Positions 1 through 9,300 are shown, counted from the stretch's first letter. The stretch: DNA of 64,000 nucleotides from an uncultured Ruminococcus sp. (GCA_947624255.1 CANQJO010000006.1:1-64000), one strand, 5' to 3'. Program-made: numbers and translations. The notes: generated by a model not told the origin, from the sequence alone.

Positions 1-77
1 CCGAACACGGAAGTTAAGCTCTGCTGCGAAGACGATACTTGGTCGGCGACGACCCGGGAAATTATTTCAATGCCGGC
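1..77 (+). rRNA. rrf: 5S ribosomal RNA, 3' part (truncated by window edge)
   Basis: The first bases carry the conserved 5S core (CCGAACACGGAAGTTAAGCT), then the GACGATACTTGG segment and a closing CCGGC near base 77. The 5' portion lies outside the window, so the rest of an rRNA operon probably sits just upstream. The 3' end is estimated from the family pattern and could be off by a few bases. tRNA-Asn follows within about 8 bases, which suggests one transcript. Confidence 0.9.
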
Positions 78-84
78 TTTATAT

Positions 85-160
85 TCCTCCTTAGCTCAGT
101 CGGTAGAGCACTCGGCTGTTAACCGAGTTGTCGCCCGTTCGAGCCGGGCAGGGGGAGCCA
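85..160 (+). tRNA. tRNA-Asn (anticodon GTT)
   Basis: A complete cloverleaf of 76 nt: acceptor TCCTCCT pairs with AGGGGGA, D arm GCTC/GAGC, anticodon stem CTCGG/CCGAG with loop CTGTTAA (anticodon at 118-120), T arm GCCCG/CGGGC with TTCGAGC loop, and an encoded CCA at 158-160. It directly follows the 5S gene and is probably cotranscribed with the rRNA operon. Confidence 0.97.
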
Positions 161-163
161 AAA

Positions 164-198
164 AAAGAGTGTCAAACGAAATGTTTGATACTCTTTTT
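164..198 (+). terminator. rho-independent terminator after tRNA-Asn
   Basis: A stem of about 13 bp (AAGAGTGTCAAAC with GTTTGATACTCTT, one mismatch) has a short GAAAT-type loop and runs into CTTTTTG. It lies 3 bases after the tRNA CCA end, as expected for the end of the rRNA/tRNA transcript. Confidence 0.85.
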
Positions 199-217
199 GC
201 TTATTATGTTAAATTTA

Positions 218-274
218 GACTCAATTTCAGTGGCTTTCTCGAAATGTTGAAACGCCGAAATTGAGTCTTTTTGT
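218..274 (+). terminator. second hairpin terminator in tandem
   Basis: A perfect 11-bp stem (GACTCAATTTC at 218-228 and GAAATTGAGTC at 257-267) is followed by TTTTTG. The 28-nt interval can extend the stem internally (GGCTTTC near 232 with GAAAC-GCC near 249). It lies about 20 bases after the first terminator, so it probably acts as a back-up for the strong rRNA transcript. Confidence 0.75.
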
Positions 275-462
275 TTCCTCGAAAGTCAAACGACAGAAAA
301 CCTATAAGCGATTTGTGAGCCGTTTCCAACGGCATCGGCGGCAGTTCGGGAAACTACTCCACCGTGAACAACTAAAGCCTATGTAAGCGATTTGTGCAGC
401 ATTTGAAACGGTCAATTGATAAAAACCTCCTATTCAAAATCAAAGTAACGGTTATATAAACG

Positions 463-546
463 TTATGTCGTGAATAAGTCGGCGAAGGTTCTCTTCCGGA
501 TACATAGAAAGCAGATCACACCTGCGGTCTGTGTGATCTTTTCCAT
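463..546 (-). CDS. possible 27-aa small ORF
   Basis: The ORF starts at ATG (544-546), 9 bases after a strong AGGAGG (556-561), and ends with TAA at 463-465. A near-consensus promoter (591-619) lies just upstream, so transcription and translation signals are both present. The peptide (MEKITQTAGVIC... ) has no family I recognise. The DNA inside contains a perfect 8-bp inverted repeat (514-521 with 531-538), so the transcript may matter as a structured RNA or leader rather than as a peptide. The same ribosome-binding segment recurs about 130 bases further on, ahead of a second tiny frame (302-415, TTG start). That pattern suggests a duplicated small cassette. Function unknown. Confidence 0.3.
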   Translation of the reverse strand: MEKITQTAGVICFLCIRKRTFADLFTT

Positions 547-590
547 GATAAAAAACCTCCTATTCGTTCTGATGTTGTGTCGTTATAATT

Positions 591-619
591 AGTATATTCA
601 GTAATTGACACGATGTCGA
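591..619 (-). promoter_or_regulatory. sigma-A type promoter, minus strand
   Basis: On the minus strand TCGACA (614-619) is separated by 17 bases from TATACT (591-596). It matches the consensus at 5 of 6 in each box with ideal spacing. Transcription would run through the 27-aa ORF towards the 5S/tRNA terminators. Confidence 0.55.
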
Positions 620-653
620 TATGTAAAGCCGAATTTTCGCAAAACTTTCATTC

Positions 654-695
654 AATTAAATGACCTGCCGCAAATTTTATAAATGCGGCAGGTCA
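654..695 (-). terminator. terminator of the large minus-strand operon
   Basis: A perfect 12-bp stem (TGACCTGCCGCA at 661-672 and TGCGGCAGGTCA at 684-695) lies just after the stop of the zinc-ribbon gene. On the minus strand it is followed by TTTAATTG, a weak U-tract. It probably ends the 22-kb type VII locus transcript. Confidence 0.7.
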
Positions 696-702
696 TATTC
701 GT

Positions 703-909
703 TCAGAAATTGATTTTTTTATGCTGTCCGCATTTAGGACAAGCTTTCATACTTGCATTATATGGTTGGCAGCAATTCGAGCAATATACTGTGCCTGATC
801 TATTGCTTTTCTTTCCGCCTGACCCAACTATCCGCAAAGAGAAGATCAATGCAATAATTGAGATCACTACACTAATGCTGCTCAGTATCAGTGCAATAAC
901 AGCCTCCAT
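703..909 (-). CDS. small membrane protein with C-terminal zinc ribbon
   Basis: A 68-residue protein. Residues about 3-28 form one hydrophobic helix, and the C-terminal half has two CxxC knuckles (CSNC and CPKC) 12 residues apart, a typical zinc-ribbon layout. It starts after a GAGGGGGATAAATT ribosome-binding site, 12 bases downstream of the 1923-aa surface protein stop, and is the last gene of the minus-strand type VII block. It is probably a membrane-tethered cytoplasmic zinc ribbon. No specific role can be assigned; scaffold or assembly functions are only guesses. Confidence 0.75.
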   Translation of the reverse strand: MEAVIALILSSISVVISIIALIFSLRIVGSGGKKSNRSGTVYCSNCCQPYNASMKACPKCGQHKKINF

Positions 910-921
910 AATTTATCCCCC

Positions 922-3900
922 TCAGAATCTGCTGCGATCGTTCTTTTTCTTGATGATAAGAACAATAATACCGATAATGGCAAGCAGAACGGCTGCAATT
1001 GAACCAATAAACAAAGGTGTATTGCTGAACCAAAGAATAAACAGATTTGTTGTAATAAGAAAATCTTCAACACCGGTCTCCATATGGTTTCCGGCAATAT
1101 CCTCCAATGATACACTAAGCTCCTGAGCAGATGATTTGCCGGGCAAAGTCAGTGTGTAGATCATCGTACCGGGATCATGCTGAACTTCGGCAGTTATATC
1201 CTCTCCGTCCAGATTGAAGGTAACGTTTCTGGCTTCCTGCTGAGAATTATCATAAACCTCCACTTCAATATGCTTTCTGTCAGTACGATAATTTGCTTTG
1301 TCAATAAACTCAGTCTTGTCATCAGCATCTCTGAATGAAACTGTCGGATCATCATTATCAATGAAGAATGTTACCGTTGCACGTTCATCTTCACCGTTCA
1401 CTTCAAGCGGATTTTCGTTTCCTGCTTCATCTTCAGAGTAGAGCTTTACAATGTACTTACCACTGTTATTCATCAGCTCAGACGGAAATTCGTAAGTATA
1501 TTTGCTCCACTTATCTTCGCCGACATCTTCGACCGCAGTAACTTCATTTTCAACAACAGTACCGTCACAGGTCATTTTTACGATAGTATTATCCGGTTTG
1601 AGCTGATTAACATTATACTCTGTGATCGTAAACGAGAACGGCGTATCTTCCTTGTTTCTGAAATAACGCAAATCGGGGTCAACCTCTGCAATTTTAGCAT
1701 CCACTTCATATGTAGAGCCGAGTCTGTTGATCGAGATCTTGTATTTTGCTCCGTTATTCTTATCCTCCTGAGAATCACCGCCTGTATTTCCTGCTTTATC
1801 GCTTGCAGTAACTTCAAAAGTATAAATACCGTCATCTTCAACATTATTAAAGTTAAATGTTATAGTATTGGGATCTGTTTCTTCATCTACAGTCACTGTT
1901 CCGATATCCGCTTTTTGCCATTCTTCCAGACCTATATATTTCTTGATGTCGGGAACAATTTCATGATCGGCATTAAGCTTGATAGCCGTTACTGACAATG
2001 TTATAGTTTCAGGATCAAGATTTCCCTCCATGTCCTTAACAGACACAACAGGTGTGATGATCTCGTCATTGGAAGGAGATCCGTTAGCGACATTTTGTAT
2101 CTCTATGCCGACAACAGGCGCATTCTTATCAATGTAAAAACCATTGGATCTCCGGTTGACTGTTCGTCCTGATTTGTCAGTGACATCAATAGAGACCACG
2201 TAGTATCCGTCTTCTGAGAGAACAACACTCTGCGTATGATCATCACCGGAATGATCTTCCGGCTCCCAGTTACTTAAATCATAATTGCCCGAAACATCAA
2301 TGCCGTCTTTGATAATATGGATAGCTGCATCAGAATAGTTATGCTCGGCAACATTAAAGGTAACTGTACGGTCTTTATTGTAGTAAGCATCTTTCAGATT
2401 TTTATCGCCGCTGTCAAACGAAATATCAGCCTCAGGATCTGTTGTATCAATTGTAAATTGAGAAGATGTTATCGGTGCAGCGGCATTTCCTGCACGGTCG
2501 GTATAACTGATCTCGTATGTATAATCGCCGTCTGCCGAAATGTTAAATGAAGCTCTGTGCTCTGTTGAATCCTGACCGACTGTTTCGCCATTATCATTCC
2601 AAGTGATCTGCTGAACAGCTCCATTCAATTTGACCTGAACATCACTGCCGTTAAAATTCCTTTCGGTAATGACAATATTTACGGTCTGCGGATCTTTATA
2701 GTAGCTTCCGTTCTGAACATTTGTATTACCGAATGCCGCTGAAATAGTCGGCGTCGTGGTGTCAATACTGTAGGCTTTGGAAAGTTCACTCGTATTGCCG
2801 GAGCGATCGGTGAGTTTAATTTTTACGGTGTTTTCGTTGGTGTTACTGTTAACGGTAACGGCAAATCTTATTGAAGTTATAAGATTACTTTCTCTTTCAG
2901 CAAGAGCTATTGTTATATCCTGCGAATCGCTGTGATACGTTCCGTCATTGTCTACCGTAATGGTTCCGCTTTTATTATCATTTGAAATTGACCATTCGAT
3001 CTTTGCTATACCTGAGAATGTGTCCTTTGCAGTAATTGTTAAAGGAATGCTTTGATTGTAAAGGGGAATGTTTTTTGCATCATGTTTATCAGTGGCAATA
3101 TTTTCATGAATATCAAGTGTGGCAGCATTCTGATGAATTTCATTGTTTTCGATAATATTACCGTCAGCATTTATCATTCCGGAGCTGTGCTCCACATTAT
3201 CCGTGACCTCAGCAGCAACGCTGCCCTTGAATCCCATTGGTATAGTGAACAGGGCATATGTTCCGCTTTCATCGCTCCTTAGATCAAAGCCCGACACAGT
3301 TGTTGTATTTTTTCTTCCGTCAACATACGATAAGAAAAGAGTTACCTGATCCAAGCCTGATGTAATTCCGGGATCGTTAACATAGACTCTTGCTTCCGTT
3401 TCGTTTCTGAAATAAAAACCATATGTAGTCTTAACTGTAACAGAGCCGTTATCGACTTTATCTCCAAATCGGAACATTGTGATCTGTGGAGCTTCTTTAT
3501 CAATATGGAATTTCAGTATCTTATCATCTGACTTGTTTCCTGCATTATCCGTTGAATTAACTACAATGCTGTAATCGTTCGCTTCTGTCAGCGGATAGAT
3601 GTATTCTGCCTTACGCTGAAAACGCTCCGCAATAAAATCATGATCATCATATTTTGTAAGATCAAAAGGCTGACCATCATTTTGCTTTACCGAAACAACG
3701 TTCAATCCGGAATTGCTGTCAATAGCCGTAACGTGATATTCTATATCACCGGGATACCATATCTCACCGCCGACAGAATATCCGGAATAATCATCAGGGA
3801 CGAAAATCTCGGTCTCAGGTTTATCATTCTCTAAAACTAAAGTTATATTGCTTGTTTTATCTGAGAGAATGAGATCTCCTATATTGTCTTCCTTGATCCC

Positions 3901-6693
3901 GCTGTCGACAGTCGTGAAATAGTATATATTACTGTTTCCCATTTTATCTTCAACCTCGAAATAAGGAACGGCTTCACAGTTGATCGGAAGACCTGAGAAA
4001 GTATATTTTCCGTTTTTTTCGCTGTATCCGTATTTTACCAATTTGTCGGAATCCTCTCCTGCCCAATAAAGAGCAGCATCTTTGATACCGCAGCCGGTGT
4101 CATCATCATGTATATCGACTGAAATTGATATAGTGGTTTTTCCGAATATTCCAAACGTAAAATATCTTAAAATGCTGTCTGTCACCTCATATTTCGGACC
4201 ATCTATCATCGGTGCCGTTGTATCAATATAGAAAACATGATCCGATCCGACTGTATTACCTGCTAAGTCTACCGCACTGATGTGCAGAGTATATTTTCCG
4301 GATGCTAAATCATCAAGGACAATAGGAGCAAATTTGTTTTTATCATCAGCAATAGATCCGTCTTTATTTGAAAGTATTGCCGCATCGGCACCCTCTGACA
4401 GATCATAAGTAACAGCCTCGTAAACTGTTTGATCATTGCTGTCAAAGACAGATACTGTATATTGATACAAGCCCTCGTTATCTGTAACGGTAACGTCCAA
4501 TGCATTTGGAGCATCAATGACCTTACCGAAATACATCTCCTTGCTGTCAGTGCCGAGCGATCCGTTATAATTACCCTGAGGCTCAACGGAAATTACAGGA
4601 GCACTCGAATCAAGAACCAAGTATACATCATTTTCCGGAGCTTCGGTAGTAAGAGTTGAAGAAGTTCTGAAATCATCTCCGCTGTCAACTGTTTGAAAGT
4701 AGTAGACGGCTTCGTTACCAATAGCATCAGTGACCTTAATGTAAGGTACTGCTTTTCCATTCGGAGATAATCCCTCAAAAATATAATCTTCGCCAACATA
4801 CTTAGCTGAATATTCACTCAGAGTTGTATCGTCTTCATTTGAAGCCCAGTACAGTTTAACATTTTCAGGACTTAACGTACATCCGTCATCATGAATATTT
4901 AATTTGATCGAAATCGGAGCATTGCCGTAAATTCCGAACGGCACATAATGGAGAGAGTCCACTCCTTGGACATCATAACGAGTGCCCTGAACGGTCGGAG
5001 CAGAGGTATCGACCTTGACAGATTTCTTTTCGACCCTTTTATTTCCGGAAAGATCAATTGCAATAACCTCAATTATGTACTCGCCGTCTTCATCTAATGA
5101 GATCTTATAAGGCTCGGTCTCTGTGACCTTATCATAGTATTCTGTATTTTCAGACTCATCAGAAGCTTCAACTTTTTTGACAGCACCATCGTACAGGATC
5201 TCTTCCTTGACAGTTTCGCCGTTTACAATTATATGGTATTCTCCGATACCGACATCATCACTTACGTTAACAGAAATATTATTTTCCGACGATGTTTCGC
5301 CAAAATACATATCGTATTTATTGTCTAAGCCGGGATTTTTGAACGAATCGCCGCTCTTTGCTATATAATTTCCTTTGTATGAAAAATCAATTTCGCTGTC
5401 GGACTCTCCGTTGGTATCATAATAGAAGCTGTCAGACAGTTTCACGGTATTTCCGGTATTACTTTCATCACTTACTGCTACTGAAACATCATATATTTCA
5501 GAATCATCTAAATTAAAAGCAGGATTGCTGATAGGAATGTAGTATACGCTGCCATCTTTTTTTATATCGCTGTTTGATTTCAAGCCCTCAGCGTTAAAAA
5601 TCACCTTATACCCATTCAAAAGAACCTTGATTTCAAGAGAATTGCTATGATAGTTTGTGCGTACCCTCAGATAGGAATTATCATTAGCATAAATGTAATT
5701 TGTATGATTTTCCGTGTCTTCAATTCCGTATTCATGCGGTTTCTGAATTGTTTCGATCGGATAATTATGCTGCGGATCGTTATCATCGTATGAAATGTTT
5801 ACAATATCAACGCTTGTGATATTTGGTATCTGAGCAACAAAATCAGGTATCTCTAAGGCTGCCGTTTTTGGTTCATTACCGGCATTATCACAAACGTACA
5901 CTTTAACTGCGGCATCTTTAATAGAATTATTGATCGTAAAAGAAATATTGACTGATTTTCCCGATTCATCAATTTTAGTAAACGGCACACTGATCTTTTG
6001 ATAATCAAGCGGCAAATTCGGATCTTCATTTATAGTATAGAAGATCTCCTTTATTCCGGAATAGTCGTCGGTAATTGCGGAATCATTTTTTATTACTAAC
6101 TCGTAATAATAATCATTGATCTTATTTACTTCACTGCTCAGAGTAAAATCATCCGGTGAGGTTTTATCTAACTGATAATGCAGGTCATTTTCAGATACAG
6201 CTTTTGGTCTGTCTTCATCGTCGTATGATGCCAGGAATCTGATATAATGTGAACCTTCGGGCAGTTTATCCGGACCCTCCCACTTCTCAAGTGATGCAGG
6301 CATTTCATTTGTATCATCAAATTTTTCATCACTCAATTCGTAATATATTGAAGCTCCCTCGGAGGCACTTACTTCCCAATCGCCGTACTCGATCTTGTTC
6401 CTCCATTCATTCTGATATTTTATACTAACATTCAATATTGGTGCAGACAGATCTTTAACAGGCGGAGCGACCGCTGTAGTTGTTGCAGTTTCAAAAGATG
6501 CAGTCGTTTCTGTGGAAGAAACCGTGGCAGTTCCCTGCGGTGATGCTTCATTACCCGTTTGTTCAGGCGTTTCTGTTGTTGAGGCATTTGTAATTTCATT
6601 GGCAGAAATTGCATCAAAGCCTCCGATCAAGGAGGGATTCAGAAGCACAGCAATTGCCGAAGCAGCAGCCAGAAACTTTTTCAATGATCTCAT
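922..6693 (-). CDS. giant Ig-like repeat surface protein, membrane anchored
   Basis: A 1923-residue exported protein. It has a Lys/Arg-Ala-rich signal peptide (residues about 1-31), then a Thr/Ser/Glu-rich stretch (about 32-80). A long series of bacterial Ig-like modules follows, marked by the recurrent phrase [ILV]-D-[TKNS]-x-[AT]-P-x-[IV] and by D-x-A/S-G-N motifs; I count about ten. The C-terminus has one transmembrane helix and a KKKNDRSRF cytoplasmic tail. There is no LPxTG motif, so it is anchored by the helix rather than by sortase. Its ATG overlaps the stop of the preceding membrane-protein gene (ATGA), indicating translational coupling. It closes the type VII locus. Adhesin, receptor or extracellular extension of the secretion apparatus are all possible; none is proven. 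Confidence 0.85.
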   Translation of the reverse strand: MRSLKKFLAAASAIAVLLNPSLIGGFDAISANEITNASTTETPEQTGNEASPQGTATVSSTETTASFETATTTAVAPPVKDLSAPILNVSIKYQNEWRNKIEYGDWEVSASEGASIYYELSDEKFDDTNEMPASLEKWEGPDKLPEGSHYIRFLASYDDEDRPKAVSENDLHYQLDKTSPDDFTLSSEVNKINDYYYELVIKNDSAITDDYSGIKEIFYTINEDPNLPLDYQKISVPFTKIDESGKSVNISFTINNSIKDAAVKVYVCDNAGNEPKTAALEIPDFVAQIPNITSVDIVNISYDDNDPQHNYPIETIQKPHEYGIEDTENHTNYIYANDNSYLRVRTNYHSNSLEIKVLLNGYKVIFNAEGLKSNSDIKKDGSVYYIPISNPAFNLDDSEIYDVSVAVSDESNTGNTVKLSDSFYYDTNGESDSEIDFSYKGNYIAKSGDSFKNPGLDNKYDMYFGETSSENNISVNVSDDVGIGEYHIIVNGETVKEEILYDGAVKKVEASDESENTEYYDKVTETEPYKISLDEDGEYIIEVIAIDLSGNKRVEKKSVKVDTSAPTVQGTRYDVQGVDSLHYVPFGIYGNAPISIKLNIHDDGCTLSPENVKLYWASNEDDTTLSEYSAKYVGEDYIFEGLSPNGKAVPYIKVTDAIGNEAVYYFQTVDSGDDFRTSSTLTTEAPENDVYLVLDSSAPVISVEPQGNYNGSLGTDSKEMYFGKVIDAPNALDVTVTDNEGLYQYTVSVFDSNDQTVYEAVTYDLSEGADAAILSNKDGSIADDKNKFAPIVLDDLASGKYTLHISAVDLAGNTVGSDHVFYIDTTAPMIDGPKYEVTDSILRYFTFGIFGKTTISISVDIHDDDTGCGIKDAALYWAGEDSDKLVKYGYSEKNGKYTFSGLPINCEAVPYFEVEDKMGNSNIYYFTTVDSGIKEDNIGDLILSDKTSNITLVLENDKPETEIFVPDDYSGYSVGGEIWYPGDIEYHVTAIDSNSGLNVVSVKQNDGQPFDLTKYDDHDFIAERFQRKAEYIYPLTEANDYSIVVNSTDNAGNKSDDKILKFHIDKEAPQITMFRFGDKVDNGSVTVKTTYGFYFRNETEARVYVNDPGITSGLDQVTLFLSYVDGRKNTTTVSGFDLRSDESGTYALFTIPMGFKGSVAAEVTDNVEHSSGMINADGNIIENNEIHQNAATLDIHENIATDKHDAKNIPLYNQSIPLTITAKDTFSGIAKIEWSISNDNKSGTITVDNDGTYHSDSQDITIALAERESNLITSIRFAVTVNSNTNENTVKIKLTDRSGNTSELSKAYSIDTTTPTISAAFGNTNVQNGSYYKDPQTVNIVITERNFNGSDVQVKLNGAVQQITWNDNGETVGQDSTEHRASFNISADGDYTYEISYTDRAGNAAAPITSSQFTIDTTDPEADISFDSGDKNLKDAYYNKDRTVTFNVAEHNYSDAAIHIIKDGIDVSGNYDLSNWEPEDHSGDDHTQSVVLSEDGYYVVSIDVTDKSGRTVNRRSNGFYIDKNAPVVGIEIQNVANGSPSNDEIITPVVSVKDMEGNLDPETITLSVTAIKLNADHEIVPDIKKYIGLEEWQKADIGTVTVDEETDPNTITFNFNNVEDDGIYTFEVTASDKAGNTGGDSQEDKNNGAKYKISINRLGSTYEVDAKIAEVDPDLRYFRNKEDTPFSFTITEYNVNQLKPDNTIVKMTCDGTVVENEVTAVEDVGEDKWSKYTYEFPSELMNNSGKYIVKLYSEDEAGNENPLEVNGEDERATVTFFIDNDDPTVSFRDADDKTEFIDKANYRTDRKHIEVEVYDNSQQEARNVTFNLDGEDITAEVQHDPGTMIYTLTLPGKSSAQELSVSLEDIAGNHMETGVEDFLITTNLFILWFSNTPLFIGSIAAVLLAIIGIIVLIIKKKNDRSRF

Positions 6694-7139
6694 TTTTTTA
6701 CTCCCTTCTGTGTCGCATAAGCAAAATTATTTCCGTTTACAATTGAATGAATGTAAACCAAAAAAATAGTCAGCGACAATAAAACGATCGAAGCTATGTG
6801 ATATGTACCAAACAGCTTCTGAAAAATAACAAGCAATATAACAGATGCTCCCATCAATACATCGCAGCAGATCGCTTGTTTATTCTTAAAAAAGCACATA
6901 ACACCCGGAAGCTTATATTTTTTTTCAGAAAAGTTTTTTCTGATCTGACCTAATTTTATGGTAATGATCAGTCCCGAGATCAATCCGAGCCAAAATAAAG
7001 CTCCGATCATGTATGCTATTATTTTTTGTAAAGCCGATCCTCTGAAATCGGATAAAGGTATCAGCATAAACGAGAAAGCAGATACAGCAAATCCGAATAT
7101 GCTGTATAGGAGCATTCTTCTGTATTTACTGACCTTCAT
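6690..7139 (-). CDS. four-helix membrane protein of unknown function
   Basis: I place the start at the ATG at 7137-7139 (MKVSKYRRM...), because AAGGAG lies 10 bases upstream. A longer in-frame start exists at 7175 but would overlap the upstream gene by 50 bases. The 149-residue product has about four hydrophobic helices arranged as two hairpins separated by a basic loop (QIRKNFSEKKYK). It overlaps the upstream gene by 14 bases and the downstream giant gene by 4. No family is recognised. Tight coupling to the surface protein suggests they work together. Confidence 0.7.
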   Translation of the reverse strand: MKVSKYRRMLLYSIFGFAVSAFSFMLIPLSDFRGSALQKIIAYMIGALFWLGLISGLIITIKLGQIRKNFSEKKYKLPGVMCFFKNKQAICCDVLMGASVILLVIFQKLFGTYHIASIVLLSLTIFLVYIHSIVNGNNFAYATQKGVKK

Positions 7140-7536
7140 GCCGGATATACTCCTTATCTGTATGACAAACAACAATATTTTTCGTCAATACAAACGAAAC
7201 TCCGTCAGGTAATTCCCAGTCCTGTGTTTCAAATTGTCGGATATTATCCGCTTCGTCGAGATCGTCAGTATCAACAGTCTGTTGTGCGTATTCAATTCCG
7301 CCCGATGATGCGGGAGACTGCGAATTATCATTCTGAGCAGCGGAGTGAGTAATTTTACTTGCTTCAATATTGACCGTCCCGGATGATATGCCCGAATTGC
7401 CGACAGGTGTTCCTTTCGACCTCAAATAACGTATAGATGCAGGAACATCAGCTGTGATAAAATAGACTGCAAAGGCAATAAGCAGCAATCCGGACAGAGA
7501 GAACATCACAATGCTGATAATTGATAAAATTGACAT
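7126..7536 (-). CDS. single-pass membrane protein with acidic/Ser-rich tail
   Basis: A 136-residue protein: one N-terminal transmembrane helix (residues about 4-28), a short basic stretch (RYLRSKG), then a Ser/Asn/Gly-rich, acidic, probably disordered region and a small C-terminal segment with WELPDGVSFVL. It lies 11 bases after the kinase gene and overlaps the next gene. I do not recognise a family. A disordered Ser/Thr region next to a Ser/Thr kinase could be a phosphorylation substrate, which is inference only. Confidence 0.65.
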   Translation of the reverse strand: MSILSIISIVMFSLSGLLLIAFAVYFITADVPASIRYLRSKGTPVGNSGISSGTVNIEASKITHSAAQNDNSQSPASSGGIEYAQQTVDTDDLDEADNIRQFETQDWELPDGVSFVLTKNIVVCHTDKEYIRHEGQ

Positions 7537-7547
7537 TTATTCACTTC

Positions 7548-9290
7548 CTATCTGTACGTTTTTTCAATTTCTACCGGGACAGTTGAGAGAAACGGATATA
7601 TCTGCATGAACAGCGAATCAGTTCCGTTCAGGCTTGCTGACTGATCTAATTCATTTTTCAATTCTGCATAATATTTATCAAAGTCTACTTTTCCCGAAGC
7701 ATCCGAATATTCAGCTTTTGAGGGAATGAAATCAGCTAAATGATCTTCTATCCTCTGCAGCATATTTGTCATATCTTCCTTTGAAACGCCGTCTTTCTTA
7801 AATTTCATACAGTATTCATCCATTGCAGAAATGACCTTTCTGCATATTGTCATATGCAGCAGCTCATTATTTTGGCTTTCAGCTATAGAGAGGGCGTTTT
7901 TAAGAGAATTCCATTGCTTTATGAATTCTCCGTTTTCTTCGCCGGTACTCAATTTTTTCGTTATATCACGGTCAAACTGACCAATGCTCAAGTATACGGA
8001 TGCGGCGTCCCGGTAATCGTTTTTTACATCAGAAAACCAATCTATCGCCTTAATGTATGATTCAGACGGTTCGGAATAATAGATCAGATACATCGTTCCG
8101 ACCTGATATGCAAAATCGGAATAATCAGGACTTTTCTGAAGTGCTGATTTATTAGGCGTAATAACTGCCTGAAATTTTGCTTCCTCGTCAATGGTAAATT
8201 CTCCGTCTGATTCATACAGCTTTCTCAGAACCGAGTACGGCTCTATCTCTTCCGGTTTCAGATCAATTGCCGCAAGTGCATCATTGATCTTATTATTGAT
8301 GTCTCCGCTCTGAGAGTTTGCGCTGCTTATAAGATTTTCATACGAACGATTATCTTGTGCGGTGGCAGCGATCTTAAAGCCGATGCCGCCTGCAAGCATA
8401 AGAACAGAACTCATTAAAATAAATGCAGAACGACGGATATTTTTTATCGCTGCTTTTCGTCCTTTGATCGCTTCGTCTGTACAATCTATCAATGCGTTTT
8501 TCAATTCCGAGACATTCTGATATCTCGCTTCCGGGACGACCATCATGCACTTCTCAACAATTTTATTAAGTGTAGGAGATGCCTTATTATCAACATCAAG
8601 TATCGAATAATATTGATTGTTGATCTTTGATCTTGTACTTATCTGCCCGGTCACCATATAGAATATTGATGCACCTAAAGAAAAGATATCCGAAAGCTGA
8701 TCGCTGCTCTGACGTCCGCCCTGACGCTCGCTGTGCTGTTCGGGAGCCATGAATTCCGGTGTACCCGTAGCCTTTTCATCTTTTAAGGTATCCGGAGTCA
8801 ATAATTTTGCTTCTCCGAAATCAAGCAGCCAGAAGCTCTTATCTTTTTCAACATAAATGATGTTTGCCGGTTTAATATCCCGATGCACTACAGGGGGATC
8901 ACTCGTATGCAGATAGTTAAGAATATCGCATACGGCAATTGCAGCATGAACAACAAATTCCATTGGCAAAGCGCTTTTTCTTGCTTTCATTATATCCTGA
9001 AGAGATTTTCCGGGTATGTACTCCATAACGATATAGGCAAGCTGATTGTTATCATACTCAAGAATATTGACAATAAGCGGAATACCTCTGCATTTGAATT
9101 CACTCATCAGCCTTGCTTCACGCAATGCCTTTTCGTATTTTGTTTCATTCTTAGAACGCCTGATTTCTTTCAGTACCCAGTTGCTTTTTAACTCGGTATC
9201 CATAGCAAGATATACTATAGACATTCCGCCGTGACCGATCTCTTCAAGTATTTTATAGCGTCCTCCGATTATATCTCCGATCGCAGCCAT
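7548..9290 (-). CDS. transmembrane Ser/Thr protein kinase (PknB/PrkC family)
   Basis: A 580-residue Hanks-type kinase. Visible motifs: Gly-rich loop GHGGMSIVY (19-27), catalytic Lys in VLKEI (K41), HRDIKPAN (136-143), DFG (157-159) and APEQ (182-185). A transmembrane helix follows at about 288-308. The roughly 270-residue C-terminal part is helical and TPR-like rather than PASTA repeats, so it is not a canonical PrkC cell-wall sensor. The ribosome-binding site is TAGGAGTTATAAT. The gene lies 10 bases after the PP2C gene and downstream of an FHA gene, giving a kinase/phosphatase/reader module inside the type VII locus. Likely targets are the FHA proteins or EssC (inference). Confidence 0.92.
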   Translation of the reverse strand: MAAIGDIIGGRYKILEEIGHGGMSIVYLAMDTELKSNWVLKEIRRSKNETKYEKALREARLMSEFKCRGIPLIVNILEYDNNQLAYIVMEYIPGKSLQDIMKARKSALPMEFVVHAAIAVCDILNYLHTSDPPVVHRDIKPANIIYVEKDKSFWLLDFGEAKLLTPDTLKDEKATGTPEFMAPEQHSERQGGRQSSDQLSDIFSLGASIFYMVTGQISTRSKINNQYYSILDVDNKASPTLNKIVEKCMMVVPEARYQNVSELKNALIDCTDEAIKGRKAAIKNIRRSAFILMSSVLMLAGGIGFKIAATAQDNRSYENLISSANSQSGDINNKINDALAAIDLKPEEIEPYSVLRKLYESDGEFTIDEEAKFQAVITPNKSALQKSPDYSDFAYQVGTMYLIYYSEPSESYIKAIDWFSDVKNDYRDAASVYLSIGQFDRDITKKLSTGEENGEFIKQWNSLKNALSIAESQNNELLHMTICRKVISAMDEYCMKFKKDGVSKEDMTNMLQRIEDHLADFIPSKAEYSDASGKVDFDKYYAELKNELDQSASLNGTDSLFMQIYPFLSTVPVEIEKTYR

Positions 9291-9300
9291 ATTATAACTC

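Larger units (their letters stand above)
281..702. other. intergenic stretch with direct repeats, a promoter and tiny ORFs
   Basis: No conventional gene is visible here. The stretch holds two copies of an AAGCGATTTGTG-type direct repeat (about 299-317 and 377-395). It also holds two copies of an AATAGGAGGTTTTT ribosome-binding segment on the minus strand (near 421-435 and 550-565), a minus-strand promoter at 591-619, a 27-codon ORF, and the terminator of the downstream end of the large minus-strand operon near 654-695. Confidence 0.5.

Noticed and set aside
70-264. Plus-strand open frame over the 5S/tRNA-Asn region
   Set aside because: It runs through the tRNA and both terminator hairpins and has no ribosome-binding site.
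7140-7175. Longer N-terminus for the four-helix membrane protein
   Set aside because: It would overlap the upstream gene by 50 bases, and the strong ribosome-binding site points to the ATG at 7139.
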